The position numbers and the translations under genes are program-made. Of a stretch of DNA of 64,000 bases, positions 17,667 to 26,283 are shown one piece after another. The notes under the pieces were generated by a model. That model had not been told where the DNA came from. It saw only the letters and a program-made list of their open reading frames with translations, and searched no databases. How positions within the stretch are numbered: position 1 is the stretch's first letter; the number at the start of each line of letters is the position of its first letter. Source of the stretch: G963674685 sp964591275 (lineage in GTDB: Bacteria > Lernaellota > Lernaellaia > JACKCT01); NCBI GenBank assembly GCA_964591275.1, contig CAZQAE010000010.1, forward strand, positions 27,694 through 91,693, read 5' to 3'.

Positions 17667-18841
17667 TCATGTCAAAGAATAAATACAAACCCTTCAAGTT
17701 TCGATACGAAAGCTTCGGAGGCATCATCCAGCTTCAAAAGCCCGGCGCCCTGGTGTACGTCGATCAGGATTTTATGCGAAGCCTCGGGTATCCGGACAGC
17801 CCTTTGTGGGACTCCAAAACCCGGATTCTGACGGCGCCGACCGAGGTCCATCTCGCCCTGACAAGACAGTGCGACGCCGGTTGCCGCCACTGCTATATGG
17901 ATGGCCACAATTTGAGCGACGGAAGCGAGGAAATGGGGAAGGCGGGCGCTTTGGCCGCGCTGGGAAAACTGGCGCGGATGAAAGTGTTTCACGTGGCCAT
18001 GGGCGGCGGCGAGAGCACGCAATTGCCCTGGCTTTTTGAAGCGGCGCACGCGGCACGCGCTCTTGGAATGATCCCCAATCTCACGACCAACGGTTTTTCC
18101 ATTAGGGATATCGAAGAGGCGAAGAAGTTCAGAGTTTTCGGGCAGGTCAACGTCAGCATCGACGGAGTCGGACCGATGTACGCCGTGCTCCGGGGCTTCG
18201 ACCGATTCGACGAGGCAGTGCGCGCTTTGACGCTTCTAAGAAAGGCTGGCGTGAGAATGGGAATCAATTGCGTCGTCTCTTCCGATAACTTCGACGGCTT
18301 GGGCGATCTTTTCGCATTGTGCAAAAAACTTAAAGTGAAGCAGTTGGAGCTTTTGCGCTTCAAACCCGCAGGTCGAGCGGCTGGTTCAAGCAGCGATTTC
18401 CTTCAAAAAGATCTGTCGCGCCAGCAGGCATGGGATTTTTTTCCAAAGATCATGGACTTGGCCAAAAAGTTCAAAACGCCTTTGAACATTGATTGCTCTT
18501 TTACGCCGCATGTGTACGCGCACCGGCCCGACAAAAAGAAACTGGATTACTTCGGCGTTTTCGGATGCTACGGCGGCGACATGCTGTGCGGGGTTCATCC
18601 CGAAGGCGAGGCCGTCGCTTGCTCCTTTGCCCCCGGCGAGAATCGACGCGTGGACGACATTGACGAATGGTGGGGATCCGATGATGCATTTTACGCCTTC
18701 CGGCATTGGGAAGACACCGCGCCGGAGCCTTGCGCGAGTTGCGATTTTCTTAACCTGTGCCGCGGGGGTTGCCATGTCGTCGCGCAGCATGTGAACGGCG
18801 ATATATTTTCTCCCGATCCGGGCTGTCCGCTCGTTTCGTAG
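17663..18841 (+). CDS. Radical SAM/SPASM protein, candidate peptide maturase
   Basis: A 392-residue enzyme. The first 60 residues form a small N-terminal domain (GGIIQLQKPGALVYVDQDF) of unknown type. Cys70, Cys74 and Cys77 form CxxxCxxC in TRQCDAGCRHCYMDG, GGGES follows, and the C-terminus has SPASM-like cysteines (FGCYGG, MLCGV, CASCDFLNLCRGGC, PGCP). SPASM radical SAM enzymes commonly make thioether, C-C or other crosslinks in peptides. The start codon overlaps the stop of the 59-residue peptide (ATGA), giving strict translational coupling. An upstream in-frame ATG at 17594 would read through the peptide gene and is less likely. Confidence 0.88.
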   Translation: MIMSKNKYKPFKFRYESFGGIIQLQKPGALVYVDQDFMRSLGYPDSPLWDSKTRILTAPTEVHLALTRQCDAGCRHCYMDGHNLSDGSEEMGKAGALAALGKLARMKVFHVAMGGGESTQLPWLFEAAHAARALGMIPNLTTNGFSIRDIEEAKKFRVFGQVNVSIDGVGPMYAVLRGFDRFDEAVRALTLLRKAGVRMGINCVVSSDNFDGLGDLFALCKKLKVKQLELLRFKPAGRAAGSSSDFLQKDLSRQQAWDFFPKIMDLAKKFKTPLNIDCSFTPHVYAHRPDKKKLDYFGVFGCYGGDMLCGVHPEGEAVACSFAPGENRRVDDIDEWWGSDDAFYAFRHWEDTAPEPCASCDFLNLCRGGCHVVAQHVNGDIFSPDPGCPLVS

Positions 18842-18877
18842 GAGCGCTTTGCGGACCGCACCGCCTGCTCACAGACC

Positions 18878-20524
18878 CTATTCCCCCGGCTTCTTTCTCG
18901 GCAGGTGAATCGTAAAAGTCGTCCCCAGGTCGGGGGCGGTCTTGATGGTGATGTCGCCGCCGTGTTCCCGGGCGATTTTTCGTGATACGGCCAAGCCCAG
19001 GCCCGTTCCCTTGGAGCCCTTGGAACTGGAAAAGGCTAGAAAAAGCGTTGGGAGAATATCTTCCGGAATCCCCGTTCCGTTATCACGCACATCGATGGCG
19101 ATGAAACCCTCTTTTTCGTCGGATCGTGTGCAAATTTCGATTTTGCCCGGCCTATCATCGGGTAGGGCGTCCAGGGCGTTGCTCGTCAGGTTCAGCACGC
19201 AGCGGTGAACGCTGATGCCCTCGGCCTCAATCTCTTTTTCTCCGTCGCCCACATCGAGCGTCGCCTCGACGCTTTTCTCACGTCCGCGAGCCTCCGCCAG
19301 ATCGCGCACATTGCCCAGCGTTTCGAGCAGATCCACCGTTTCGTATCTCGGCTTGCGCTCCTTGCTCCAGTCCAGCATGTTCAGGACGAGCTGATTGATG
19401 CGGTCCTGGCTGCTCCTCACCAAATCCCATCCGAGGGTGAGCATGGTCTGGTCATTGCCTTCAACGCCTTGATCGACCATGTACGAACCACCCTTGATAC
19501 CGGACATAATGTTCTTGATGTCGTGCGCGAGCCCGGCCATGGACTGCCCGATGGCCGCCAGGCGTTCAGCGCGTACGTTTTCTTCATGCAGCCGTGAGTT
19601 GACGATTGCGGTTCCGGCGATATTTCCGAGAATTGTCATAAGATGCAGGTCGTCGCGCGTGAAAACGCCCATGCCCGCAGAATCCACATTGAGGGCGCCG
19701 ATGATCGCATCTTCATGACGCAATGGCACGCACATCGCTGACTTGATTTCGAGGTTGACCATGCTCACGGAGGTGGACATGCCTTCCGTGTTGGTGACGT
19801 CCTCGGTCAGGAGGGATTCGCCGCTGCGCGCCACGCGCCTGACGATGGTGCCGGAGTATTCCACGGGCTGTCCGTTGTTGTCCGGGCCAAGACCGGCAAC
19901 CAGGTCCAACTCCTCGGTGTCAGGATCCCACAAAAGGATTCCGGCGTTTCTGGCTTTGGTCGCTTTCAAGACCTGTTCGAGAGCGACATCGAAAATTTGC
20001 TGAATATTTTTCGTGGCCGAACTGAGGTAGGTGGAAACCTTCAACGCGGTTTGCAGGCGCTCTTTTGCCGACTGCATATTGTCCGAGTCCTTTTCCTCAA
20101 CGATTTCTTCAAGCGCCAGGGAGTGAAGGATGGTGTATTCACCGGTATCCGATTCTATGCGGTCGCGATCCCGATCGTCTTTCGGCAGGAGCGTGCGGTC
20201 TTCTTTTTCGTCGATGAATTCGACTTGCACCTCGCCAATGCGAAGTTCCATGCCATCGGCCAGGTCGACTTCGCTGATTTTCCGGTTGTTGACAAAGGTG
20301 CCGAAGGTGGAGCCTTTGTCGCGTATGAAATACTCGCCGCTTTCGCGACGGACGATGTCAGCATGTTGGCGTGAAACGCAGGCATCGGTCAGGCGGATAT
20401 CATTTTTCGTCCCTCGCCCGACCTGTTGAATCTGTGTACGCAACTCGAAAACCTGCCCCGCATGATTGCCGCTTTTTATGGAAAATCGAGCCACGTATTC
20501 CTCCAAATTTTCGTTAGGGCGCAC
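18878..20524 (-). CDS. FHA-GAF sensor histidine kinase
   Basis: A 548-residue soluble kinase. The FHA domain (about 18-95) shows GRGTKNDIRL, SRQHAD and GSTFGTFVN, which bind phosphothreonine. A GAF domain spans about 155-300. The phosphoacceptor is in GLAHDIKNIMSG near 335. The ATPase domain has NLTSNALDAL (N box), DNGTGIP (G1) and GTGLGLAVS (G2). With no membrane segment it should sense a cytoplasmic ligand and link Ser/Thr phosphorylation to two-component signalling. The start is GTG. No response regulator is adjacent on its strand; the nearest is the NtrC-type gene at 21.5 kb. Confidence 0.9.
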   Translation of the reverse strand: MRPNENLEEYVARFSIKSGNHAGQVFELRTQIQQVGRGTKNDIRLTDACVSRQHADIVRRESGEYFIRDKGSTFGTFVNNRKISEVDLADGMELRIGEVQVEFIDEKEDRTLLPKDDRDRDRIESDTGEYTILHSLALEEIVEEKDSDNMQSAKERLQTALKVSTYLSSATKNIQQIFDVALEQVLKATKARNAGILLWDPDTEELDLVAGLGPDNNGQPVEYSGTIVRRVARSGESLLTEDVTNTEGMSTSVSMVNLEIKSAMCVPLRHEDAIIGALNVDSAGMGVFTRDDLHLMTILGNIAGTAIVNSRLHEENVRAERLAAIGQSMAGLAHDIKNIMSGIKGGSYMVDQGVEGNDQTMLTLGWDLVRSSQDRINQLVLNMLDWSKERKPRYETVDLLETLGNVRDLAEARGREKSVEATLDVGDGEKEIEAEGISVHRCVLNLTSNALDALPDDRPGKIEICTRSDEKEGFIAIDVRDNGTGIPEDILPTLFLAFSSSKGSKGTGLGLAVSRKIAREHGGDITIKTAPDLGTTFTIHLPRKKPGE

Positions 20525-20860
20525 ATCGCCGAGGGTCTGTATGTGTTGAGCCAGTCTTGCGAATTCCGGTGAAATGACGCCAGTGTTTAGCGTTAGCGCA
20601 TTTTTTCCCCGTTGGGAATTTTCCGCGGTTGTTTCGGCTCTCTTTGGTCATTGCTGATCTATTTTTTTCCGTCTGATTGCTTATAGTATAGGGACAAAGA
20701 ACATATATCAATCCGCGATTTTTCACCGAAGTCTCGACGGCACGTCATCATCATGGCTTATTTTCGCTTTTATTCTCATTTGCATTGTCAATTCCTTGAC
20801 GCGCTGCTTGAAAAATGCCACAACGGGAAACAGGTCATTATCCATATACGGGAGTCAATC
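20525..20860. other. Divergent intergenic region
   Basis: About 335 bases between the divergent FHA-kinase and PilZ genes. An AT-rich patch near 20680-20715 (TATAGTATA) could be part of a promoter, but no -35 partner was convincing. The frame upstream of the PilZ start is open to an ATG at 20753, which lacks a ribosome binding site. Confidence 0.45.
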
Positions 20861-21472
20861 GTGGAACGCCCAAAGCGCAAAAGTATTCGAGTAAGAGACG
20901 TCGTCCATCTGAGTTATGAGCTTGTCATGGAGGAGGACATGGAACACTCCCGGCAGGCCATTGACTTTTTGCGCAGCAAGGACCTTGAACGCTATCCTTT
21001 TCGCCCACGACCGCTGAAGCGCATTGCCTCTGAGAACATGGAATCAGGCTATCAGGAACTGGCCGAAGCGATCATGAATCTCGACGAGAAGATGGATTTT
21101 ATTATTGCCGCCCTGGATTGTTTGAGCGAAAAAAGCCAGCCGGAGAAACACGACGACGTGGTGCGCTGCGATCTGTCGGCTACGGGGATACTCTTCGTCA
21201 GCGCGGAAAAATTTGAACTTGGCGCATATCTGCAAATGTCTTTGAACCTCGGCAGCTATCTCACCAAGCCGATTCACCTCATTGCGCAAGTGAGGCGTAT
21301 TGATGATCCTGATCCGGCCTATGGTCCGCACCCCTACAGGATCGCCGTTGATTTTGAAGTCATTGTCGATGACGACAGGGAAGCCATCATCACGCATGTC
21401 TTTGACATTCAAAGAGCACAATTGCGCGCTGACCGAGGGAAAAAAGATCAAAGTAAAATGGATGGAAAATAG
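20861..21472 (+). CDS. PilZ-domain-like protein
   Basis: A 203-residue protein. RPKRKSIRVRD near the N-terminus resembles the RxxxR half of the PilZ motif. RCDLSATGILFVS near residue 110 matches the (D/N)xSxxG half, but a helical insertion separates them, so this is a divergent PilZ layout. PilZ proteins bind cyclic di-GMP and adjust motility or surface structures. Start choice: GTG 20861 has GGAG six bases upstream, much better than ATG 20753. It sits nine bases before the NtrC-type regulator, probably in one operon. Confidence 0.6.
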   Translation: MERPKRKSIRVRDVVHLSYELVMEEDMEHSRQAIDFLRSKDLERYPFRPRPLKRIASENMESGYQELAEAIMNLDEKMDFIIAALDCLSEKSQPEKHDDVVRCDLSATGILFVSAEKFELGAYLQMSLNLGSYLTKPIHLIAQVRRIDDPDPAYGPHPYRIAVDFEVIVDDDREAIITHVFDIQRAQLRADRGKKDQSKMDGK

Positions 21473-21481
21473 GATGGCGGT

Positions 21482-22903
21482 ATGTTGAAGAATATTCTAA
21501 TCGTCGATGACGACAAGTTGACCCTGGGCTTTCTGAAGCGTGCGCTTGCCGACGACGGATTTGGAGTAGAGGGGGCGGAAAACGGAGAAGAAGCCATTGC
21601 GATAGTTCGGGACAAAGATATCGACCTGGTGATTACCGACCTGCAGATGCCCAAGATCGACGGGATAACGCTGCTTCGGGAACTCAAGAGAATTTCGCCC
21701 AAGACTATTTCCATCGTCATGACGGGATTCGCCACGGTGAAAACCGCTGTGGAAGCCATGAAGGCAGGGGCTTTCGACTACGTCAGCAAGCCCTTTCAGA
21801 TCGATGAGATGCGCCTGATCGTCAAACGGGCTTTTGAATATCGGCAACTGCGCACCGAAAACATCAGCTTAAAATCGCAACTCAAGAAAAAATACAAGTT
21901 CGCGAACATCATCGGCGACCATCCGTTGATGCAGCAGGTATTTCGCTTAATCGAGCGCGTGGCCGGGACGAATTCAATGGTCCTCATCACCGGGGAGACC
22001 GGCACGGGCAAGGAACTTGTGGCCAGGGCCATCCACTACAACAGCGACCGCAGCGACAAACTTCTGATCCCCGTCAACTGCGGGGCCATCCCGGAAGCAT
22101 TGCTGGAAAGTGAACTTTTCGGTTACGTGAAAGGGGCTTTCACCGGTGCGACGACAAACCGCATCGGACGTTTCGGCGCCGCTTATTCCAGCACGATATT
22201 TTTGGATGAAGTCGGCGAAATGAGTCCATCTTTGCAGGTTAAGATTCTGCGCGTTTTGCAAAGTCAGGAATTTGAGCCGGTTGGATCGTCCAAGCCGACA
22301 AAAGTTGACGTGCGGGTCATTGCCGCAACGAACATCGACCTGGAAAAGGCGGTTAAAGCCAAGAAGTTTCGGCAAGACCTTTATTATCGACTAAATGTCA
22401 TCCCGATTCATTTGCCTCCATTGCGCGAAAAGCGAACGGACATTCCCCTACTGATCAATCATTTCCTGGAGCATTTTCGGGAAGAAAAAATGCGGGATAT
22501 CAAACCTTTGGATGACTCCGTGATGAGCGCCCTGATCTCCCACGATTGGCCCGGCAACGTCCGCGAATTGGAAAACCTTATCGAGCGCCTTGTCATTTTG
22601 AGCGAAGACGGGATGATTCACCTGACGGATTTGCCGCGGAAAGTCAATAAAGGAACGGGTGTCAAGATTCCAGACGCCGTAGTCATTCCGGAAGAAGGAC
22701 TGAATTTCAACGAAATCGTGGGCGAGTTTGAAGACAAACTGATCATGTCCGCATTGGAACGCAGCCGAGGAAATAAAAATATGGCAGCCCGTTTGTTGAA
22801 TCTCAAGCGGACAACCCTGGTTGAGAAAATCAAAAAAAAGGGACTTGAAGATGTTTTCAACAAAAAGCATTCCACCGCCCAGGAATTCAGTCCAGGAAAG
22901 TGA
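21482..22903 (+). CDS. Sigma-54 dependent response regulator, FleQ/FlrA-like helix-turn-helix
   Basis: A 473-residue NtrC-family activator: REC domain (1-120, IVDDDK, phosphoacceptor Asp in VITDLQMPK), AAA+ domain (about 140-370, Walker A GETGTGKE, GAFTGA loop, Walker B FLDEVGEM), and a Fis-type HTH at the end (NMAARLLNLKRTTLVEKI). The RTTLVEKI recognition helix resembles that of the flagellar master regulators FleQ/FlrA, whereas the second activator at 26.3 kb resembles FlrC. It probably works upstream of the flagellar genes. No cognate kinase is directly adjacent. Confidence 0.92.
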   Translation: MLKNILIVDDDKLTLGFLKRALADDGFGVEGAENGEEAIAIVRDKDIDLVITDLQMPKIDGITLLRELKRISPKTISIVMTGFATVKTAVEAMKAGAFDYVSKPFQIDEMRLIVKRAFEYRQLRTENISLKSQLKKKYKFANIIGDHPLMQQVFRLIERVAGTNSMVLITGETGTGKELVARAIHYNSDRSDKLLIPVNCGAIPEALLESELFGYVKGAFTGATTNRIGRFGAAYSSTIFLDEVGEMSPSLQVKILRVLQSQEFEPVGSSKPTKVDVRVIAATNIDLEKAVKAKKFRQDLYYRLNVIPIHLPPLREKRTDIPLLINHFLEHFREEKMRDIKPLDDSVMSALISHDWPGNVRELENLIERLVILSEDGMIHLTDLPRKVNKGTGVKIPDAVVIPEEGLNFNEIVGEFEDKLIMSALERSRGNKNMAARLLNLKRTTLVEKIKKKGLEDVFNKKHSTAQEFSPGK

Positions 22904-22904
22904 C

Positions 22905-22921
22905 TCGGCATAATAATTGCT
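22905..22921 (+). promoter_or_regulatory. Possible sigma-54 promoter for the TPR gene
   Basis: TCGGCATAATAATTGCT has GG and GC exactly ten bases apart, as in the -24/-12 consensus TGGCAC-N5-TTGC. The GC element lies about 20 bases before ATG 22940, so the leader would be only about eight bases, which is unusually short. The match is good but the geometry is doubtful. Confidence 0.35.
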
Positions 22922-22939
22922 GTTGCAGAATAGATAGTT

Positions 22940-25000
22940 ATGCGCACTCTGTTCAAAACTATTGCTTTTTCTCTCATGCTTATTCTTGCGGCTGGATACG
23001 CCGTGAGCCACGCGCAGTTGATTGCGCCGGGCGAAAACCATGAGGACTCCCAGGAAGGCGTGGCCATGTTGGGGTCTCAATTTTTGCTGGATATTGAGCC
23101 TAATGAGCCGGAGCTTGAGCGCTTTGGCGATACGCTGGACATTATTTTGGATGCGTATCGAGAACGCGAGTTCATGGAAATGCAGCAACTTCTCAACACG
23201 CTTTTCATGCACGACCCGGATGCGCGGAACTGGGAACTTCCACGCTTGCTGGAGGCCGAATGCTTTTACTTCAATGGACGCAACGATATTGAATTTCGTG
23301 TGTTTTACGCCAAGCCCATATACCGCGAGTTGATGTCTCTTTTCCCGAGTTCCAAACGCAATCCCGAAAAGTTGTTTCGCATTTCATCAATCATGTATCA
23401 GCAGACCTTTTATCCTGAGACTATCGGACAGATCGGATACCTCATTGAGGACTACCCCGAAAGCAGCATTGTGCCAAAAGCCAAACTGGCCCTTGGAAAA
23501 ACTTATCTTGTCATAGAGAATGCGGATTTGGCTTTCGACGAGTTCGACAGCGTTTATAAAAATCCCGATTCCACGAAAGATGAGCGATTCGCTGCGGCTT
23601 GCGGAATGGCTGTTTCCAGGATGGATTCGGGTTTTTACAACGATGCCGCCCGGCTCTTCTCGTTGGTTATAACTCAACCCGGCGACATGGATAAACTGGA
23701 TCAGAAGACACTTTTCTCATACGGGGATCTTCAGCGCGTTTTAGGAAACGCCGGTATGGCGAAAGAGGCCTACATCAGGCTTATTGAAGGATTTCCGGAC
23801 ACAAAACTTAAACCGGAAATTTGGTATCGTCTGGGAGAAATCACATTTGATGAGGGCGATGAAGAAAAGGCTATGGCGCTGTTTGCGCGGACGGTTTCCG
23901 ATTTTCCCGAAACACAATGGGCTTATGAGGCCCGAATCCGCATTGGCCTTATGCTTGTTGCAAAAGAATCCGGAGGCTGGAATCAGCAGGCCGCCGACTT
24001 TTTTCAGGAGGTGATAAAAAACCTGATTTTCCCTGAGTTGAGCCAGGAAGCTCAGTTGGCCCTGGCAAAAATGATGGTCGATGCCGAGCGTTTTGACGAG
24101 GCGCTGACAGTACTGGATGACAATCTGGCCAGGCCCGTGAGCGACGAGCGCCTTTTGCGCGGACTGGACCTTTTCTCCGTCACTTTTGAAAAATTTGTCC
24201 AAAGGCAGTTCGACGAATCCAACTATATCAGCATTTGTCAGGCTTATAAATTATATGCCCCCTTCGTTATCAATGATCGCATGAAAACATCCGTTTTCGA
24301 TAGGATCACCGAATCTTTCCATCAGAGCCTTCTTTTTGACAGCCTTTATACGATCGGCATATCCCGCGAAACCATCAGGCTTTTCCCTAATCGGGCCGAG
24401 CTGGCTCGCGCCAGGGCGGAAGCGGCTCGCGGTCATTATCGGGAAGCCGGCATTGTTTTTAGAGAACTTACCAGACGGGACAAAGGTTTCGTTGGGCTAA
24501 AAGCCGCTTTGCTCAATGTCCGGATGGAAGCCAGGCAGGATAATCCGGTGGCTGTTATAGAATTGGCCGATAAGGCCTTGAAGTTGTCTCACGGAAAAAC
24601 CGACCGCGCCGAACTGATCGTCTTGCGTTCGCAGGCCAGGTTTGCCCTGGGCGACGCGCTGACTTCCATCGAAGGATTTCGCAAGGCCATCGATTTGCTG
24701 CTGCCGGCGGACAAGCTGCGGGAAAGAATAATTCTGGCGGATGCCTTATACGGTCTTGCGTCGTCCTTGTACCGTAGCGGACGCATCGATTCAGCCGCTT
24801 CGATCATCGAAGCAGCTACGGGAGCTTTCCCGGAAGACGCTCGCGCCGGTTTGGCGAAAGTGTATTTGACCACGATTTCAGAGAAACCGGATTCAAACTT
24901 TGAAACAACCCCCTACTGGAATGAAGTCGCCGGGCTAATGCTGAAAAGTAACGCCTGGATGCGCGCATCCAGGAAACGTGGGGCATGGGACGGAACGTGA
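22940..25000 (+). CDS. Large secreted TPR-repeat protein
   Basis: A 686-residue protein with a signal peptide (hydrophobic 8-22, cleavage near SHAQ) followed by TPR-like helix pairs along almost the whole length (for example LAFDEFDSVYKN, KAMALFARTVSDFPETQWAYEARIRIG). It is expected in the periplasm or on the outer membrane as a scaffold. No enzymatic domain is visible. Its 3' end overlaps the FlrB-like kinase start by 16 bases, so it is co-expressed with the flagellar regulators. It may support envelope assembly of the motor or act as a sensor partner; this is inference. Confidence 0.75.
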   Translation: MRTLFKTIAFSLMLILAAGYAVSHAQLIAPGENHEDSQEGVAMLGSQFLLDIEPNEPELERFGDTLDIILDAYREREFMEMQQLLNTLFMHDPDARNWELPRLLEAECFYFNGRNDIEFRVFYAKPIYRELMSLFPSSKRNPEKLFRISSIMYQQTFYPETIGQIGYLIEDYPESSIVPKAKLALGKTYLVIENADLAFDEFDSVYKNPDSTKDERFAAACGMAVSRMDSGFYNDAARLFSLVITQPGDMDKLDQKTLFSYGDLQRVLGNAGMAKEAYIRLIEGFPDTKLKPEIWYRLGEITFDEGDEEKAMALFARTVSDFPETQWAYEARIRIGLMLVAKESGGWNQQAADFFQEVIKNLIFPELSQEAQLALAKMMVDAERFDEALTVLDDNLARPVSDERLLRGLDLFSVTFEKFVQRQFDESNYISICQAYKLYAPFVINDRMKTSVFDRITESFHQSLLFDSLYTIGISRETIRLFPNRAELARARAEAARGHYREAGIVFRELTRRDKGFVGLKAALLNVRMEARQDNPVAVIELADKALKLSHGKTDRAELIVLRSQARFALGDALTSIEGFRKAIDLLLPADKLRERIILADALYGLASSLYRSGRIDSAASIIEAATGAFPEDARAGLAKVYLTTISEKPDSNFETTPYWNEVAGLMLKSNAWMRASRKRGAWDGT

Positions 25001-26283
25001 CGAAAGATTCCGGAAATGATGCGGCTCAAAATGAAATGGCCCTGTTGATTGAAGCTTTCGAGCGATTCACCGGCGCTGGTGAATCGGTCACGCGCGCTTA
25101 CGAAGAACTGACGATCAGGGTTGACGAGCTCAACCTGCAATTGGAAGAAAAAAACCGGGAACTGGCCGCGAACCTGGCAGAGAAGGAGCGGCTTTCCGTT
25201 TATCTGCGAAACGTTCTGGAAAGCCTTGGCAGCGCCGTGTTCGTCGTGGGGCGGCAGGGCAAAATCGAAATGACCAATCTCGCTGCGGGAAAGTTGCTGG
25301 AAGCCGACAGACGGGACTTGATCGGACAATCCTTTATTGAGGTTCTCGACGGTCCGGCTAAGCCTGCGGAGATTCCGGCCGAACTCATCAGCGGCGGTGA
25401 AAAGTTCAGAGAACGCGAATTTGAGTTTCACGTCGATGGGCGGGAATTGAAAATTCTGCGGGCCGGCTCCCATCCTCTGCTCGGCGCCGAAAGCCTGGGT
25501 GGCCGGATTGTGCGGCTTGACGACATCACCGAAGAAGCCATTGGTCGCGCGCAAGTCGAAAGAACTGAGCGCCTGGCCGCCATGGGCGAAATGGCGGTGA
25601 AAATTGTTCACGAGGTGCGCAATCCCATGGGGTCGATCGAGCTGGTGGCGAGCCTGTTGGCCAGGGATCTGGCCGACTGGCCCGAAAAGCGCAAACTTGT
25701 TTACAAAATCTCCTCCGGCATTCAAAGCATGGATCACATCATTAGCAACCTGCTGGCCTTTGCGCGCAACACGCAGCCGACATTGCGCGAACTGAAAATT
25801 CACTCAATTCTTGATGAATGCCTGAGTTATAATGTCCACCTGCTGGACGGGCAAAGTATTGCCGTTGAGACGCAATATAGCGAAGATATTCCCGGAATGA
25901 GAGGCGACCCGGAACTGTTGAAACAGGTATTTATGAATCTAATCATCAACGCGGCGCAGTCGATGCCGAAAGGCGGTCGCCTCACCCTGACGGCGAGGCT
26001 AAAGAATCTGCGTAATTTCGAAACAGACGAATTGACGCCCTTTATGCAGGTGCAGGTCGCCGATACCGGCGTGGGCATGACGCCTGAGATCGTTTCGCGC
26101 CTGTTCAATCCCTTTTTTACAACCAAGGACCGGGGGACAGGGTTGGGCCTGGCCTTGTCGCACAATATCGTCAAGGCGCACACAGGTCACATTGACGTGG
26201 ATTCCACGCCGGGACAAGGCAGCGCGTTCACGGTCAATTTGCCGATAAACCCTAAAGCCGCGAATGGCGGAGTCAGTTTATGA
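24985..26283 (+). CDS. PAS histidine kinase, FlrB/NtrB-like
   Basis: A 432-residue cytoplasmic kinase. A coiled coil (about 35-75) leads into a PAS domain (about 75-175). The phosphoacceptor is in KIVHEVRNPMGSIELV near 210. The ATPase domain carries NLIINAAQSMP (N box), DTGVGM (G1) and GTGLGLALS (G2). The domain set and the location directly before an NtrC-type regulator and flagellar genes match FlrB/FleS. The next gene starts inside its stop codon (ATGA at 26280), a sign of a stoichiometric pair. Confidence 0.9.
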   Translation: MGRNVTKDSGNDAAQNEMALLIEAFERFTGAGESVTRAYEELTIRVDELNLQLEEKNRELAANLAEKERLSVYLRNVLESLGSAVFVVGRQGKIEMTNLAAGKLLEADRRDLIGQSFIEVLDGPAKPAEIPAELISGGEKFREREFEFHVDGRELKILRAGSHPLLGAESLGGRIVRLDDITEEAIGRAQVERTERLAAMGEMAVKIVHEVRNPMGSIELVASLLARDLADWPEKRKLVYKISSGIQSMDHIISNLLAFARNTQPTLRELKIHSILDECLSYNVHLLDGQSIAVETQYSEDIPGMRGDPELLKQVFMNLIINAAQSMPKGGRLTLTARLKNLRNFETDELTPFMQVQVADTGVGMTPEIVSRLFNPFFTTKDRGTGLGLALSHNIVKAHTGHIDVDSTPGQGSAFTVNLPINPKAANGGVSL

